From Duganella guangzhouensis (GTDB taxonomy: Bacteria; Pseudomonadota; Gammaproteobacteria; Burkholderiales; Burkholderiaceae_D), in NCBI RefSeq assembly GCF_009674535.1, contig NZ_WKJK01000009.1, positions 122,099-186,098 on the forward strand: a DNA stretch of 64,000 nt, in the 5' to 3' direction. The position numbers were made by a program, and so were the translations under genes. This document shows positions 24,280-34,569 of the stretch, one piece after another. Position 1 is the stretch's first letter; the number at the start of each line of letters is the position of its first letter. The notes beneath the pieces were generated by a model. That model was not told where the DNA came from. It searched no databases and was given only the letters and a program-made list of their open reading frames with translations.

Positions 24280-26763
24280 ATGAAGCATCCGAAGCACATC
24301 AAGAGACGTTGGTTGACCCAGGCAGTCCTGCTGGCCCTGTACGCCGGCAGCGCTGGCGCAGTGTACGCGGCCGACACCACAGCCGATGACAGCGCCGCCG
24401 CAGCACCAGCCGCCCCAGTCGCCGCCGGCGAAAACGTTGAAGCCGTGATCGTGACCGGTACCCGCCGCAGCGGCCTGAAGGCGGTCGACAGCGCCTCGCC
24501 GATCCAGGTGCTTGACTCCGGCTCGCTGGAACGCACCGGCCAGCCGGATCTGATCCAGGCGCTGGCGCAGAATCTGCCCTCCTTCACCGCCCAGGCATTC
24601 GGCGGCGACACCGCCAACCTGACGCTGTCGGCCCGCCTGCGCGGCCTCAGCCCGAACGATACGCTGGTGCTGGTCAACGGCAAGCGCCGTCACACCACCG
24701 CCAATCTGGCGGTGCTGGCCGGGCCGTTCCAGGGCGGCGCCGCCACCGACCTCAACTACATCCCGGTGGCCGCCATCGACCACATCGAGGTGCTGCAGGA
24801 CGGCGCCGCCGCCCAGTACGGCACCGATGCGATCGCCGGCGTGATCAACATCATCCTGAAGAAAGACAGCTCGGGCGGCTCGCTGACCACCACCGGCGGC
24901 GCCTATATGGACCAGGGCGGCAAGACCGGCGACGTCTCGTTCAACCAGGGCTTCGAGCCCAGCGCCAATAGCTACCTGAACGTCAGCGGCGAACACAAAT
25001 ACCACGGCCACAGCGACCGTTCCGATGTCGACCCGCGCGTGGTCAGCGCCGCCAACCTGGCCTCGATGCCGACCCTGAGCCAGGCCGAAGGCTACCCTTA
25101 CGCCAACCACATTTCCGGCGACGCCGCCTATCACATCTCGCTGTTGTCGGCCAACGGCGGCATCGACCTCGGCGGCGTCGAGCTGTACAGCAACGCCACC
25201 TACGGCAAGAAGAGCGCGCAATCGTACGAGAACTACCGTCTGCCGAACCGCATCCCGAAGGTGTACGCCTACGGCTTCAGCCCGCTGGAAGCAATGGATG
25301 AAACCGACTTCGGCTTCACCGGCGGCGCGCGCGGCAGCGTGGCCGGCTGGAACTGGGACTTGAGCAGCACCTACGGCAAGGACAAGGCTGAAATCGGCGT
25401 GGTCAACTCGGCCAATATCTCGCTGTTCAACGACACTGGCTCGACCCCGACCAGTTTCCACGCCGGCACCTTCACCGCCGCCCAATGGACCACCTCGCTG
25501 GACGTCAGCCACGATGTCGATATCGGCTGGGTCAGCCCGCTGTCGGTGGCGGCCGGCCTGGAATATCGCCGCGACAGCTATGAAATCGGCGCCGGCGATG
25601 CCGCCTCGCGCTACAAGGAAGGTTCGCAATCCTATCCCGGCTTCTCGCTGACCGACGCCGGCTTCCACACCCGCCACGACAAATCGGTGTACGTCGACCT
25701 GGCCGGTTCGCCGATCGCCAACCTCAAGGTGGATATCGCCGCGCGCTACGAGGATTACAGCGACTTCGGCGCCGCCCGCGTCGGCAAGATCACCGGCCGC
25801 TACGACTTCACGCCGACCTTTGCGCTGCGCGGCACCATCAGCAACGGCTTCCGCGCGCCGACCATGGCCGAACAGTACTACTCGGCCACCAACGTGTCGC
25901 CGACCTCGGCCTCGGTGCAGCTGGCGCCGAACTCGGCGGCGGCGGCGCTGGTCGGCATCAACGGCCTGAAACCGGAGAAGTCGACCAACTACAGCCTCGG
26001 CTTCGTGGCCCACCCGGTGGCGCGCTCGACCTTGACGGTGGATGCCTACAGCATCGAAATCCGCGACCGCATCATCGGCTCCGGCACCATCTACGGTTCC
26101 GGCAACACGGTGAATTCGGCGGCGGTGGTGGCAGCCATCAAGGCCAACGGCAACGTGCTGGATTCGACCGTGACCAAGACCGGCATCAGCATCTTCTCCA
26201 ACGCCGCCAACACCAAGAACACCGGGCTGGAAGCGGTGTTCTCGTACGCCAGCAATTTTGGCGACCTGGGCAAGGTGGACTGGTCGGTGGCGGGCAACTA
26301 CAACAAGGTGGAAGTGACCAAGGTCAATCAGGCGCCGTCGCAGCTCTCGCCGCAGAAACTGCTGGACCAGGCCGCGATCGCCTCGCTGGAAACCGCCTCG
26401 CCCAAGGTACGCGTCAACCTGGGCGCGTTGTGGAAGAAAGGCGACTGGACCGTCAATCTGCGAGAATCGATTTACGGCCCGTCGTCGAGCTACAGCTCGC
26501 TGGATAACGTGACCTACTACGAAACCAAGATCAAGACGCTGGCCACCACCGATCTGGAAGTGTCGTACCGCGTGACCAAGCAGCTGACCGCGTCGGTCGG
26601 TGCCAACAACCTGTTCAACAAGTATCCGGACAAGGTGAACCAGGCATACGTGGCGGCGGCGCGCGCGGCGCTGAACACGGCGGCGGTGACGCAATATCCA
26701 TCGTTCTCGCCGATCGGCATCAACGGCGGTTATTACTACGCCCGTTTGAACTACAGCTACTAA
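24280..26763 (+). CDS. TonB-dependent outer membrane receptor (copy 2)
   Basis: This 827 aa paralogue of the receptor at 20460-22934 is alignable end to end with very few indels. Large parts of the plug and barrel are the same (LIQALAQNLPSFTAQAFGGD, GFRAPTMAEQYYSATNV, KTGISIFSNAANTKNTGLEA). The signal peptide is WLTQAVLLALYAGSAGAVYA. It ends in YARLNYSY with a terminal aromatic residue. Differences cluster in the mature N-terminus before the TonB box and in several barrel stretches, which may be surface loops, so the ligands may be related but not identical. A GAAGGAG ribosome binding site is present. It ends at a bidirectional terminator. Confidence 0.95.
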   Translation: MKHPKHIKRRWLTQAVLLALYAGSAGAVYAADTTADDSAAAAPAAPVAAGENVEAVIVTGTRRSGLKAVDSASPIQVLDSGSLERTGQPDLIQALAQNLPSFTAQAFGGDTANLTLSARLRGLSPNDTLVLVNGKRRHTTANLAVLAGPFQGGAATDLNYIPVAAIDHIEVLQDGAAAQYGTDAIAGVINIILKKDSSGGSLTTTGGAYMDQGGKTGDVSFNQGFEPSANSYLNVSGEHKYHGHSDRSDVDPRVVSAANLASMPTLSQAEGYPYANHISGDAAYHISLLSANGGIDLGGVELYSNATYGKKSAQSYENYRLPNRIPKVYAYGFSPLEAMDETDFGFTGGARGSVAGWNWDLSSTYGKDKAEIGVVNSANISLFNDTGSTPTSFHAGTFTAAQWTTSLDVSHDVDIGWVSPLSVAAGLEYRRDSYEIGAGDAASRYKEGSQSYPGFSLTDAGFHTRHDKSVYVDLAGSPIANLKVDIAARYEDYSDFGAARVGKITGRYDFTPTFALRGTISNGFRAPTMAEQYYSATNVSPTSASVQLAPNSAAAALVGINGLKPEKSTNYSLGFVAHPVARSTLTVDAYSIEIRDRIIGSGTIYGSGNTVNSAAVVAAIKANGNVLDSTVTKTGISIFSNAANTKNTGLEAVFSYASNFGDLGKVDWSVAGNYNKVEVTKVNQAPSQLSPQKLLDQAAIASLETASPKVRVNLGALWKKGDWTVNLRESIYGPSSSYSSLDNVTYYETKIKTLATTDLEVSYRVTKQLTASVGANNLFNKYPDKVNQAYVAAARAALNTAAVTQYPSFSPIGINGGYYYARLNYSY

Positions 26764-26770
26764 AAACAAA

Positions 26771-26797
26771 AGGGCCGCATTAGCGGCCCTTTTTTTA
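26771..26797. terminator. bidirectional terminator between receptor 2 and ppiD
   Basis: AGGGCCGC and GCGGCCCT form a perfect 8 bp stem. On the plus strand it is followed by seven T; on the minus strand by TTTTGTTTTT. It therefore serves both convergent genes. Confidence 0.9.
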
Positions 26798-26798
26798 A

Positions 26799-28709
26799 TT
26801 ACTTCACTTCGGTGACTGTCGTCGTCGAAATCGGCTTCAGGATCTTGACCTTGGCCTTTTGTTTCAGCAGTTCGACATATTGCGCCATCTCTTGCTGAGC
26901 GATGATGTTACCGATCTGCTCAGCTTCCGATTTACGCTGCGCCGCATCCTGCTGCACAGGCTGCTGCACTTTGGCGATGCGGTACAGGCCGTAGCCCATG
27001 CCCGGCACATCCACGCCAGTGTAGGCTGGCAGCTTGCTGGTGTCGGCCTTCATCACGGCTTGCAGCGCCAGACCGTTGATGCCTTCAGGCTTGGAACGCG
27101 AGACCACTTTGGCGGCGCCGAAACCGGTCGCATCGCCCGACTTCTTGAAGGCTGCCAGTTTCTCTTCACCCGCCTTGGTCGCCAGCTGAGCGGCTTGTTC
27201 CATGGTCACGCGCTGACGGATCTGCGCATCGACTTCGGCCAGCGGACGCTTGGAGGCCGGCTTGAACTCGACGATACGGCCCGAGATCAGGGTGTTCGGT
27301 GCGACTTCGACCGCTTCGGTATTGCGCTTGCTGCTCAGCGAATCGTTGGAGAACAGCGCGGTCAGGAACTTGGCGTTGTTGTACGGCGCGGCGGCAGCCA
27401 TCGGCGATGGCGTGCGCGACACGTTCTCGGCGCTGACGATCTTCAGGCCCAGCTTGTCGGCGGCCGGTTTCAGGCTGTCAGCTTGCTCGTAGACGGTGTT
27501 GGTGAAGGTCTCGGCCATTTCCGAGTACTTCTTGCCGGCCTTGCTCTTCTTCAGCAGGTCGGCCACGTCGCCCTTGACGGCGTCGAATGGCTTGACCACG
27601 GCTGGTTTCAGCTCGGTCACGGTCAGGATGTGGAAGCCGAAGTCCGACTGCACCAGATCGCTGATCTCGCCTTGCTTCAGTTTGCCGATGGCGGTTTCCA
27701 CCACTGGCACCAGTACGCCTTTTTCAATCACGCCCAGGTCGCCGCCTTGCTCGGCCGAGCCCGGGTCTTCCGACTTGGCTTTGGCGATTTTGGCGAACTC
27801 GGCCGGAGCCTTGCGCACTTCGTCCAGGATCGCTTGCGCCTTGGCCTTGGCGGCGCTGATCTCAGCCGCGCTGGCGCCCTTCTTCACGGTCACCAGAATG
27901 TGGCTGGCGCGGCGGGTTTCCGGGGTGGTGAACTGGACCTTGTTCTTGTCGTAGTAATCCGACACTTCGGCATCGGTCACGCTGACCTGGCTCATCACCG
28001 CGTCGTTGTTGAACACCACGTATTCGATCTTGGCCTGCTCAGGCACTTCGAACTGCTTGCTGTTCTTGTCGTAGAACGCCTTGACCATGTCGTCGGTCAC
28101 TTTGACCTGCGGCACGAAGTCGCTGACCGGCAGCAGCAGTTCCTGCACTTCGCGCTCCTGGCCGGCGATGTCGGACAGGTTCTTGGCGACAGAGCGCGGC
28201 GCGAAGCCGCTGCCTTCGATGGCGCCGGCCAGCTGCTGCAGCGCCAGGTCGCGGCGCATGCGGGCATCGTTGTCCTGTGGACGCAGACCTTGCGCCGCCA
28301 GGATGGCCTTGTACTGTTCCATGTTGAACGAGCCAGGGCCGCCAAACAGGTCCATGATGGCCTTCTGCAGCTGGGCGTCGCTGACGCTCAGGTTGCTGTG
28401 AATGACTTCAGCGGCCACCGCGCGCTGGGCGATCAGCTGGTCCAGGATGCTTTGCTTGAACTCAGGCGTGTCGAACATTTTCTGGTCGAACTGCGCGCCC
28501 AGGCGCTGGCGGTAGCTGTCCAGCTGGTTACGCACGGCGTTGTCGAACTCTTGCTGGGTCAGCGGCTTGCCATCGATCTTGGCGATGGTATTGGCGTCAT
28601 CGCCAAAGCTCTTGTAACTGCCGATACCGACAAATGCAAACGATGGCACGATGATGATGGCCAAGAAAATCTGCATCAAGCGTTGATGGGTACGAATAAA
28701 TTCAAACAT
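26799..28709 (-). CDS. ppiD: periplasmic folding chaperone PpiD (SurA N-domain plus parvulin)
   Basis: PpiD is an inner-membrane-anchored chaperone near the Sec translocon. From the ATG at 28709 it is 636 aa. It starts MFEFIRTHQRLMQIFLAIII with one N-terminal anchor helix (about residues 11-31). A SurA_N-like domain follows (GKPLTQQEFDNAVRNQLDSY). A parvulin domain lies near residues 255-355 (RRASHILVTVKKGA, EQGGDLGVIEKG, FGFHILTVTEL), followed by a long C-terminal helical region. The frame continues to 28799, but the added residues are not conserved and run through a terminator hairpin. It lies downstream of the hupB/tRNA block, as in many Burkholderiales. Confidence 0.95.
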   Translation of the reverse strand: MFEFIRTHQRLMQIFLAIIIVPSFAFVGIGSYKSFGDDANTIAKIDGKPLTQQEFDNAVRNQLDSYRQRLGAQFDQKMFDTPEFKQSILDQLIAQRAVAAEVIHSNLSVSDAQLQKAIMDLFGGPGSFNMEQYKAILAAQGLRPQDNDARMRRDLALQQLAGAIEGSGFAPRSVAKNLSDIAGQEREVQELLLPVSDFVPQVKVTDDMVKAFYDKNSKQFEVPEQAKIEYVVFNNDAVMSQVSVTDAEVSDYYDKNKVQFTTPETRRASHILVTVKKGASAAEISAAKAKAQAILDEVRKAPAEFAKIAKAKSEDPGSAEQGGDLGVIEKGVLVPVVETAIGKLKQGEISDLVQSDFGFHILTVTELKPAVVKPFDAVKGDVADLLKKSKAGKKYSEMAETFTNTVYEQADSLKPAADKLGLKIVSAENVSRTPSPMAAAAPYNNAKFLTALFSNDSLSSKRNTEAVEVAPNTLISGRIVEFKPASKRPLAEVDAQIRQRVTMEQAAQLATKAGEEKLAAFKKSGDATGFGAAKVVSRSKPEGINGLALQAVMKADTSKLPAYTGVDVPGMGYGLYRIAKVQQPVQQDAAQRKSEAEQIGNIIAQQEMAQYVELLKQKAKVKILKPISTTTVTEVK

Positions 28710-28744
28710 GGTCTGCCAATTCGGATTAAGTGGGGCTTGCACAT

Positions 28745-28770
28745 ACAAAAAAGGCGAACTCGCGTTCGCC
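28745..28770 (-). terminator. intrinsic terminator downstream of PEP-CTERM gene
   Basis: On the minus strand GGCGAAC-GCGA-GTTCGCC is followed by TTTTTTG. It separates the PEP-CTERM gene from ppiD, so ppiD needs its own promoter in 28710-28745 or read-through. Confidence 0.8.
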
Positions 28771-28847
28771 AATTCCGGTTGCCGGATTTTACAGTGCACA
28801 CCCCTCTATAGCAAGGGCCATCCTTGGCAAAAGAACTATATTGCCAC

Positions 28848-29438
28848 TCAGCCCTGGCGACGACGGCGCGCCATGAAGCCCAGCAGGCCCAGGCCGGCCA
28901 CCAGCATGGCGTAAGTCTCGGGTTCCGGCACGGCGGCCGTCACCGACACATTGTCCAGCAAGGCGCCGACATTATCGCCGCCGGCATTGTGGAAGCTGAA
29001 CGACGCCAGCCCGGTCGAGGTGGCGGTATAGCTCAGCATGTAGGTGGTGAAAGCGTCGCCGCTGTCGCGGGTGATGACCTGGCTGCTGCTGCCGAAATTC
29101 ACGCTCACGCTGTCGGTGCTGTAGCCACGGTGGTTGCCGGCCAGATCAAACGTCAGCGTGTAAGTCTGCCCTGCCGTCAGCGTCACCGAGTTGGCAAACA
29201 GCGCGGCTTGGCTGGTGGAGCCGTCCAGATCGATATAGTGGCCGTCGGCGCCGCCCACCAGGTCGTATGGCGTGCCAACACCGATCACATCCACGGTGCC
29301 GCTGGTGGCGCTCCAGCCGCCAGCAAAAGACGGCGTGTTCAGCGAATATGGATCAGTATTGAAGTTATCGGAAAACAGTGGCGCAGCTTGAGCTGCTGAG
29401 GCGCACAACAAGGCTGCGGCAATTGCGAGTTTTTTCAT
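28848..29438 (-). CDS. PEP-CTERM sorting-domain surface protein
   Basis: This 196 aa exported protein has a signal peptide (MKKLAIAAALLCASAAQA) and the C-terminal sorting signal VPEPETYAMLVAGLGLLGF, followed by the basic tail MARRRRQG. This tripartite signal is recognised by exosortase, and such proteins are usually linked to exopolysaccharide and floc formation. The middle is a beta-rich, Ser/Thr/Gly-rich domain (YTLTFDLAGNHRG, FSFHNAGGDNVGALLDNVSV) of the carbohydrate-binding-like type common in this class. A GGGAGA ribosome binding site precedes the start. No exosortase gene is in the window. It interrupts the otherwise conserved tRNA-ppiD neighbourhood. Confidence 0.93.
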   Translation of the reverse strand: MKKLAIAAALLCASAAQAAPLFSDNFNTDPYSLNTPSFAGGWSATSGTVDVIGVGTPYDLVGGADGHYIDLDGSTSQAALFANSVTLTAGQTYTLTFDLAGNHRGYSTDSVSVNFGSSSQVITRDSGDAFTTYMLSYTATSTGLASFSFHNAGGDNVGALLDNVSVTAAVPEPETYAMLVAGLGLLGFMARRRRQG

Positions 29439-29583
29439 GGTATCTCCCAGGGGTTTAATTATTCTTGAAGCAACTTCATTTGCATAATAGCACCATCAGA
29501 TGCCACAGGCCCATGAATTTTTCCTTGGGAAAATCCAACATCGATAGATGTTGCCGGGAGGGATATTAATTAAAATCGGGAGA

Positions 29584-29624
29584 TAAAAAAGAAAAACCCC
29601 GCAGCTTGAATAAAGCTGCGGGGT
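29584..29624 (-). terminator. intrinsic terminator of the tRNA-Val/Asp transcript
   Basis: A perfect 12 bp stem (ACCCCGCAGCTT / AAGCTGCGGGGT, 29596-29607 and 29613-29624) is followed on the minus strand by TTTTTCTTTTTT. It lies just after the last tRNA-Asp. Confidence 0.92.
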
Positions 29625-29634
29625 ATCTTGTTCT

Positions 29635-29711
29635 TGGCGGAGCGGACGGGGCTCGAACCCGCGACCCCCGGCGTGACAGGCCGGTATTCTAACCAACTGA
29701 ACTACCGCTCC
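29635..29711 (-). tRNA. tRNA-Asp(GTC), copy 1
   Basis: This is a 77-nt cloverleaf read on the minus strand. It has acceptor stem GGAGCGG/CCGCTCC, anticodon loop with GTC (CCTGTCACG context), T-arm GGGTTCGAGCCCC, discriminator G and encoded CCA. It is identical to the copy at 29741-29817. Confidence 0.97.
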
Positions 29712-29740
29712 TAGTTGGGCACTACAATCTCGATATTTGT

Positions 29741-29817
29741 TGGCGGAGCGGACGGGGCTCGAACCCGCGACCCCCGGCGTGACAGGCCGGTATTCTAACC
29801 AACTGAACTACCGCTCC
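29741..29817 (-). tRNA. tRNA-Asp(GTC), copy 2
   Basis: This 77-nt sequence is identical over its full length to the tRNA-Asp at 29635-29711, with encoded CCA. The two copies are 29 bases apart and are probably processed from the same precursor as tRNA-Val. Confidence 0.97.
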
Positions 29818-29875
29818 AGCTGAATATCAAGGTGCTACATACTACAGTAAAACTTAATTTTCGGCAAATGTTTTT

Positions 29876-29951
29876 TGGTGGGCGGTGAGAGGCTCGAACT
29901 CCCGACCTAAGCCTTGTAAGGGCTCCGCTCTACCAACTGAGCTAACCGCCC
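29876..29951 (-). tRNA. tRNA-Val(TAC)
   Basis: This is a 76-nt cloverleaf with acceptor stem GGGCGGT, anticodon loop CTTACAA (anticodon TAC), T-arm GGAGTTCGAGCCTC, discriminator A and encoded CCA. It lies 49 bases downstream of the hupB stop on the same strand. Confidence 0.97.
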
Positions 29952-30000
29952 ATTTGCCGCAGTGAACAACTTAGTTACCTGAGCTGCTCACCGAAGTCCG

Positions 30001-30273
30001 TTAGTTTACAGCATCTTTCAAAGCTTTGCCAGCTTTAAATTTAGGAACTTTCGCTGCGTCGATGGTGATCTCTTCTTTGGTGCGTGGGTTGCGGCCGGTA
30101 CGGGCAGCACGCTCGCTTACCGAGAAGGTACCAAAGCCAACCAGGGTCACGCTGTCGTTGTTTTGCAGGCTGGTGGTTACGCCGTCGATAACAGCGTCCA
30201 GTGCGCGAGCAGCAGCCGCTTTCGAAATATCAGCGGTGGTGGCGATATGGTCGATCAATTCAGTCTTATTCAA
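30001..30273 (-). CDS. hupB: DNA-binding protein HU (beta-type)
   Basis: This 90 aa nucleoid protein bends and compacts DNA as a dimer. The sequence MNKTELIDHIATTADISKAAAARALD begins the helical dimerisation part. The beta-arm includes VGFGTFSVSERAARTGRNPRT, with the intercalating proline in RNPRT, and FKAGKALKDAVN closes the protein. A GGGGAA ribosome binding site is nine bases upstream. The conserved position after lon supports the hupB assignment. The leader carries a hairpin and a strong sigma-70 promoter. Confidence 0.97.
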   Translation of the reverse strand: MNKTELIDHIATTADISKAAAARALDAVIDGVTTSLQNNDSVTLVGFGTFSVSERAARTGRNPRTKEEITIDAAKVPKFKAGKALKDAVN

Positions 30274-30299
30274 AGCAATTCCCCGTCACTAAGGTTATT

Positions 30300-30321
30300 C
30301 ATTCTCGAAAATCCGAGAATG
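30300..30321 (-). promoter_or_regulatory. hairpin in the hupB leader
   Basis: CATTCTCG and CGAGAATG form a perfect 8 bp dyad with a six-base spacer. It lies between the predicted transcription start (about 30332) and the ribosome binding site, so it could be an operator or a leader RNA structure. Confidence 0.5.
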
Positions 30322-30339
30322 CGAAAAAATTCAGGCCGT

Positions 30340-30369
30340 ATTAAACAAGCCAGCCCACTACTGTGTCAA
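30340..30369 (-). promoter_or_regulatory. sigma-70 promoter of hupB
   Basis: On the minus strand a consensus -35 TTGACA (30364-30369) is separated by 18 bases from -10 TTTAAT (30340-30345), giving a leader of about 59 bases. Confidence 0.75.
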
Positions 30370-30392
30370 GGCTGCACAATAGAAAAACAAGT

Positions 30393-30427
30393 AAAAATAA
30401 AAAAACAGGCGCTATATAAGCGCCTGT
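30393..30427 (-). terminator. intrinsic terminator of lon
   Basis: ACAGGCGC and GCGCCTGT (30405-30412, 30420-30427) form a perfect stem. On the minus strand it is followed by TTTTTTTATTTTT. It ends the lon transcript 24 bases after the stop. Confidence 0.9.
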
Positions 30428-30451
30428 TTTAATGTTATTACTGCAGCGGAG

Positions 30452-32863
<2,412 letters not shown>

Positions 32864-32893
32864 GGCGTAACCTTATGTGTAAGCGTGATTATG

Positions 32894-32922
32894 ATGTGGG
32901 CGCTGTTTTGCCGAATCACAAG
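32894..32922 (-). promoter_or_regulatory. possible heat-shock (sigma-32) promoter of lon
   Basis: On the minus strand CTTGTGA is followed after 15 bases by CCCACAT, a partial match to CTTGAAA-N11-16-CCCCATNT, about 30 bases before the lon start. The match is moderate. lon is a classic sigma-32 gene in relatives. Confidence 0.35.
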
Positions 32923-33004
32923 ACCGACCTGCAAGAAATAATTCCTTATAAAAAAGAATGTTTTTCGAAGAAGCTAGTCGCACTCTAAAAGAAATTCAGC
33001 GTCA

Positions 33005-33046
33005 AATAAAAAAGCCACGCGCGACCTGTCGTCACGAGTGGCTTTT
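33005..33046 (-). terminator. terminator after clpX
   Basis: AAAGCCAC (33011-33018) pairs with GTGGCTTT (33038-33045), with further pairing possible inside the loop, and TTTATTT follows on the minus strand. With the lon promoter this accounts for most of the 285-base clpX-lon gap. Confidence 0.75.
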
Positions 33047-33148
33047 CGAATGAAGCCTGCATGCTTTTATTGATTTTTATTGTACCGCCTTGCCCCACGG
33101 ATGCGAAATGAATTTTGCGGCCGCGTGAGGCAAGTGTGCACAAGTTAT

Positions 33149-34417
33149 TTAATTCTCACCAGAAGCTTTGGCCTGCTCCTGATAAATCAACAAAGGTTTA
33201 GCGCCACTGGTGATGGTATTCTCATCGATAACCACTTTGGTGACGTTGGTTTCATTTGGCAATTCATACATGGTGTCCAGCAGCGCGTGTTCCAGGATCG
33301 AACGCAGGCCACGGGCACCAGTCTTGCGCGCCAACGCTTTCTTGGCGATCGCGTGCAAGCCGGCCGGACGGATTTCCAGTTCGGCGCCTTCCATCTCCAG
33401 CAGCTTGGAATACTGCTTGATCAGCGCGTTTTTCGGCTCGACCAGGATCTGGATCAGCGCTTCCTCGGTCAGCTCGGCCAGCGTGGCCACCACCGGCAGA
33501 CGGCCCACCAGCTCTGGGATCAGGCCGAATTTGATCAGATCTTCCGGTTCCGCTTCCATCAGCACGTCGCTGACGTTGCGCTCCGACTTGCTCTTCACCG
33601 AGGCGCCGAAACCGATGCCAGATTTCTCCGAACGGTTTTCAATCACCTTGGCCAGGCCGTCAAACGCGCCGCCGCAGATGAACATGATGTTGGTAGTGTC
33701 GATCTGCACGAAGTCCTGGTTAGGATGCTTGCGGCCGCCTTGTGGCGGCACCGAGGCCATGGTGCCCTCGATCAGTTTCAGCAGCGCCTGCTGCACGCCC
33801 TCGCCCGACACGTCACGGGTGATCGACGGGTTGTCCGACTTGCGCGAGATCTTGTCGATCTCGTCGATGTAGACGATACCGCGTTGCGCCTTGTCCACAT
33901 CGTAGTTGCAGCTTTGCAACAGTTTTTGAATGATGTTCTCGACGTCCTCACCCACATAGCCGGCTTCGGTCAGCGTGGTGGCGTCGGCGATCACGAACGG
34001 CACGTTCAGCATGCGCGCCAGAGTCTGCGCCAGCAGGGTTTTACCCGAGCCGGTAGGACCGACCAGCAGGATGTTCGATTTCGCCAGTTCGACGTCATCT
34101 TTCTTGCCCAGATGCTTGAGGCGCTTGTAGTGGTTGTACACCGCCACCGACAGGATGCGCTTGGCCGTTTGCTGGCCGATCACGTACTGATCCAGCAAGT
34201 CCTTGATTTCATGCGGGGTCGGCAGGTCCGACTTGGCGCCCGTCACCGATTCGATGGCCGAGGTCTCGTCGCGGATGATGTCGTTGCACAGATCGATGCA
34301 CTCGTCGCAGATGAACACCGATGGGCCGGCGATGAGTTTCTTCACCTCGTGCTGGCTTTTGCCGCAGAACGAGCAGTACAGAAGTTTTTCGCCGCTGGAG
34401 GATTTTTTGTCTGACAT
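33149..34417 (-). CDS. clpX: ATP-dependent Clp protease ATP-binding subunit ClpX
   Basis: ClpX is the AAA+ unfoldase that feeds ClpP. The 422 aa protein has the N-terminal four-cysteine zinc domain (CSFCGKS ... ICDECIDLC, residues 16-47), Walker A GPTGSGKT near 119-126, Walker B GIVYIDEIDK, and the substrate-gripping GYVGEDV pore loop. The ClpP-docking segment appears as KSGIGFGASV in the expected IGF-loop position. It is downstream of clpP, with a hairpin terminator between. Confidence 0.98.
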   Translation of the reverse strand: MSDKKSSSGEKLLYCSFCGKSQHEVKKLIAGPSVFICDECIDLCNDIIRDETSAIESVTGAKSDLPTPHEIKDLLDQYVIGQQTAKRILSVAVYNHYKRLKHLGKKDDVELAKSNILLVGPTGSGKTLLAQTLARMLNVPFVIADATTLTEAGYVGEDVENIIQKLLQSCNYDVDKAQRGIVYIDEIDKISRKSDNPSITRDVSGEGVQQALLKLIEGTMASVPPQGGRKHPNQDFVQIDTTNIMFICGGAFDGLAKVIENRSEKSGIGFGASVKSKSERNVSDVLMEAEPEDLIKFGLIPELVGRLPVVATLAELTEEALIQILVEPKNALIKQYSKLLEMEGAELEIRPAGLHAIAKKALARKTGARGLRSILEHALLDTMYELPNETNVTKVVIDENTITSGAKPLLIYQEQAKASGEN

Positions 34418-34503
34418 GGGGGCAGTCTTCTTTGGTTACAGAAAGCAAGTACGGTGTAATGCGGCTCGGAAACTCCGCCTACAACCACATGCTACCCGAA
34501 ATA

Positions 34504-34546
34504 AAAACGAAACGCCCGAACGATTAATATCGCCCGGGCGTTTTTT
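34504..34546. terminator. hairpin terminator between clpP and clpX
   Basis: AAACGCCCG (34510-34518) and CGGGCGTTT (about 34535-34543) form a stem. On the minus strand CGTTTTTAT follows; on the plus strand a T-run follows. It may attenuate clpP-clpX read-through, so the relative levels of the two subunits can be set. Confidence 0.7.
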
Positions 34547-34569
34547 CTAGCAATGCTGCAAAGGAAGCA

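Noticed and set aside
24277..26769. An 830-codon frame opposite TonB receptor 2.
   Set aside because: It mirrors the receptor over its whole length. A similar shadow lies opposite receptor 1, which reflects the duplicated receptor sequence rather than a second gene.
29439..29500. A possible sigma-54 promoter for the PEP-CTERM gene.
   Set aside because: A TTGCT is present, but the upstream part lacks the required GG at the right spacing. An alternative GG/GC pair is nine, not ten, bases apart.
29635..29817. The two identical tRNA-Asp genes as an integration duplicate (attL/attR).
   Set aside because: The copies are full length with only 29 bases between them and no integrase or cargo. Tandem tRNA duplication is the simpler reading.
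30163..30432. An 89-codon plus-strand frame crossing the hupB promoter.
   Set aside because: It overlaps hupB, its leader hairpin and the lon terminator, and has no ribosome binding site or recognisable protein.
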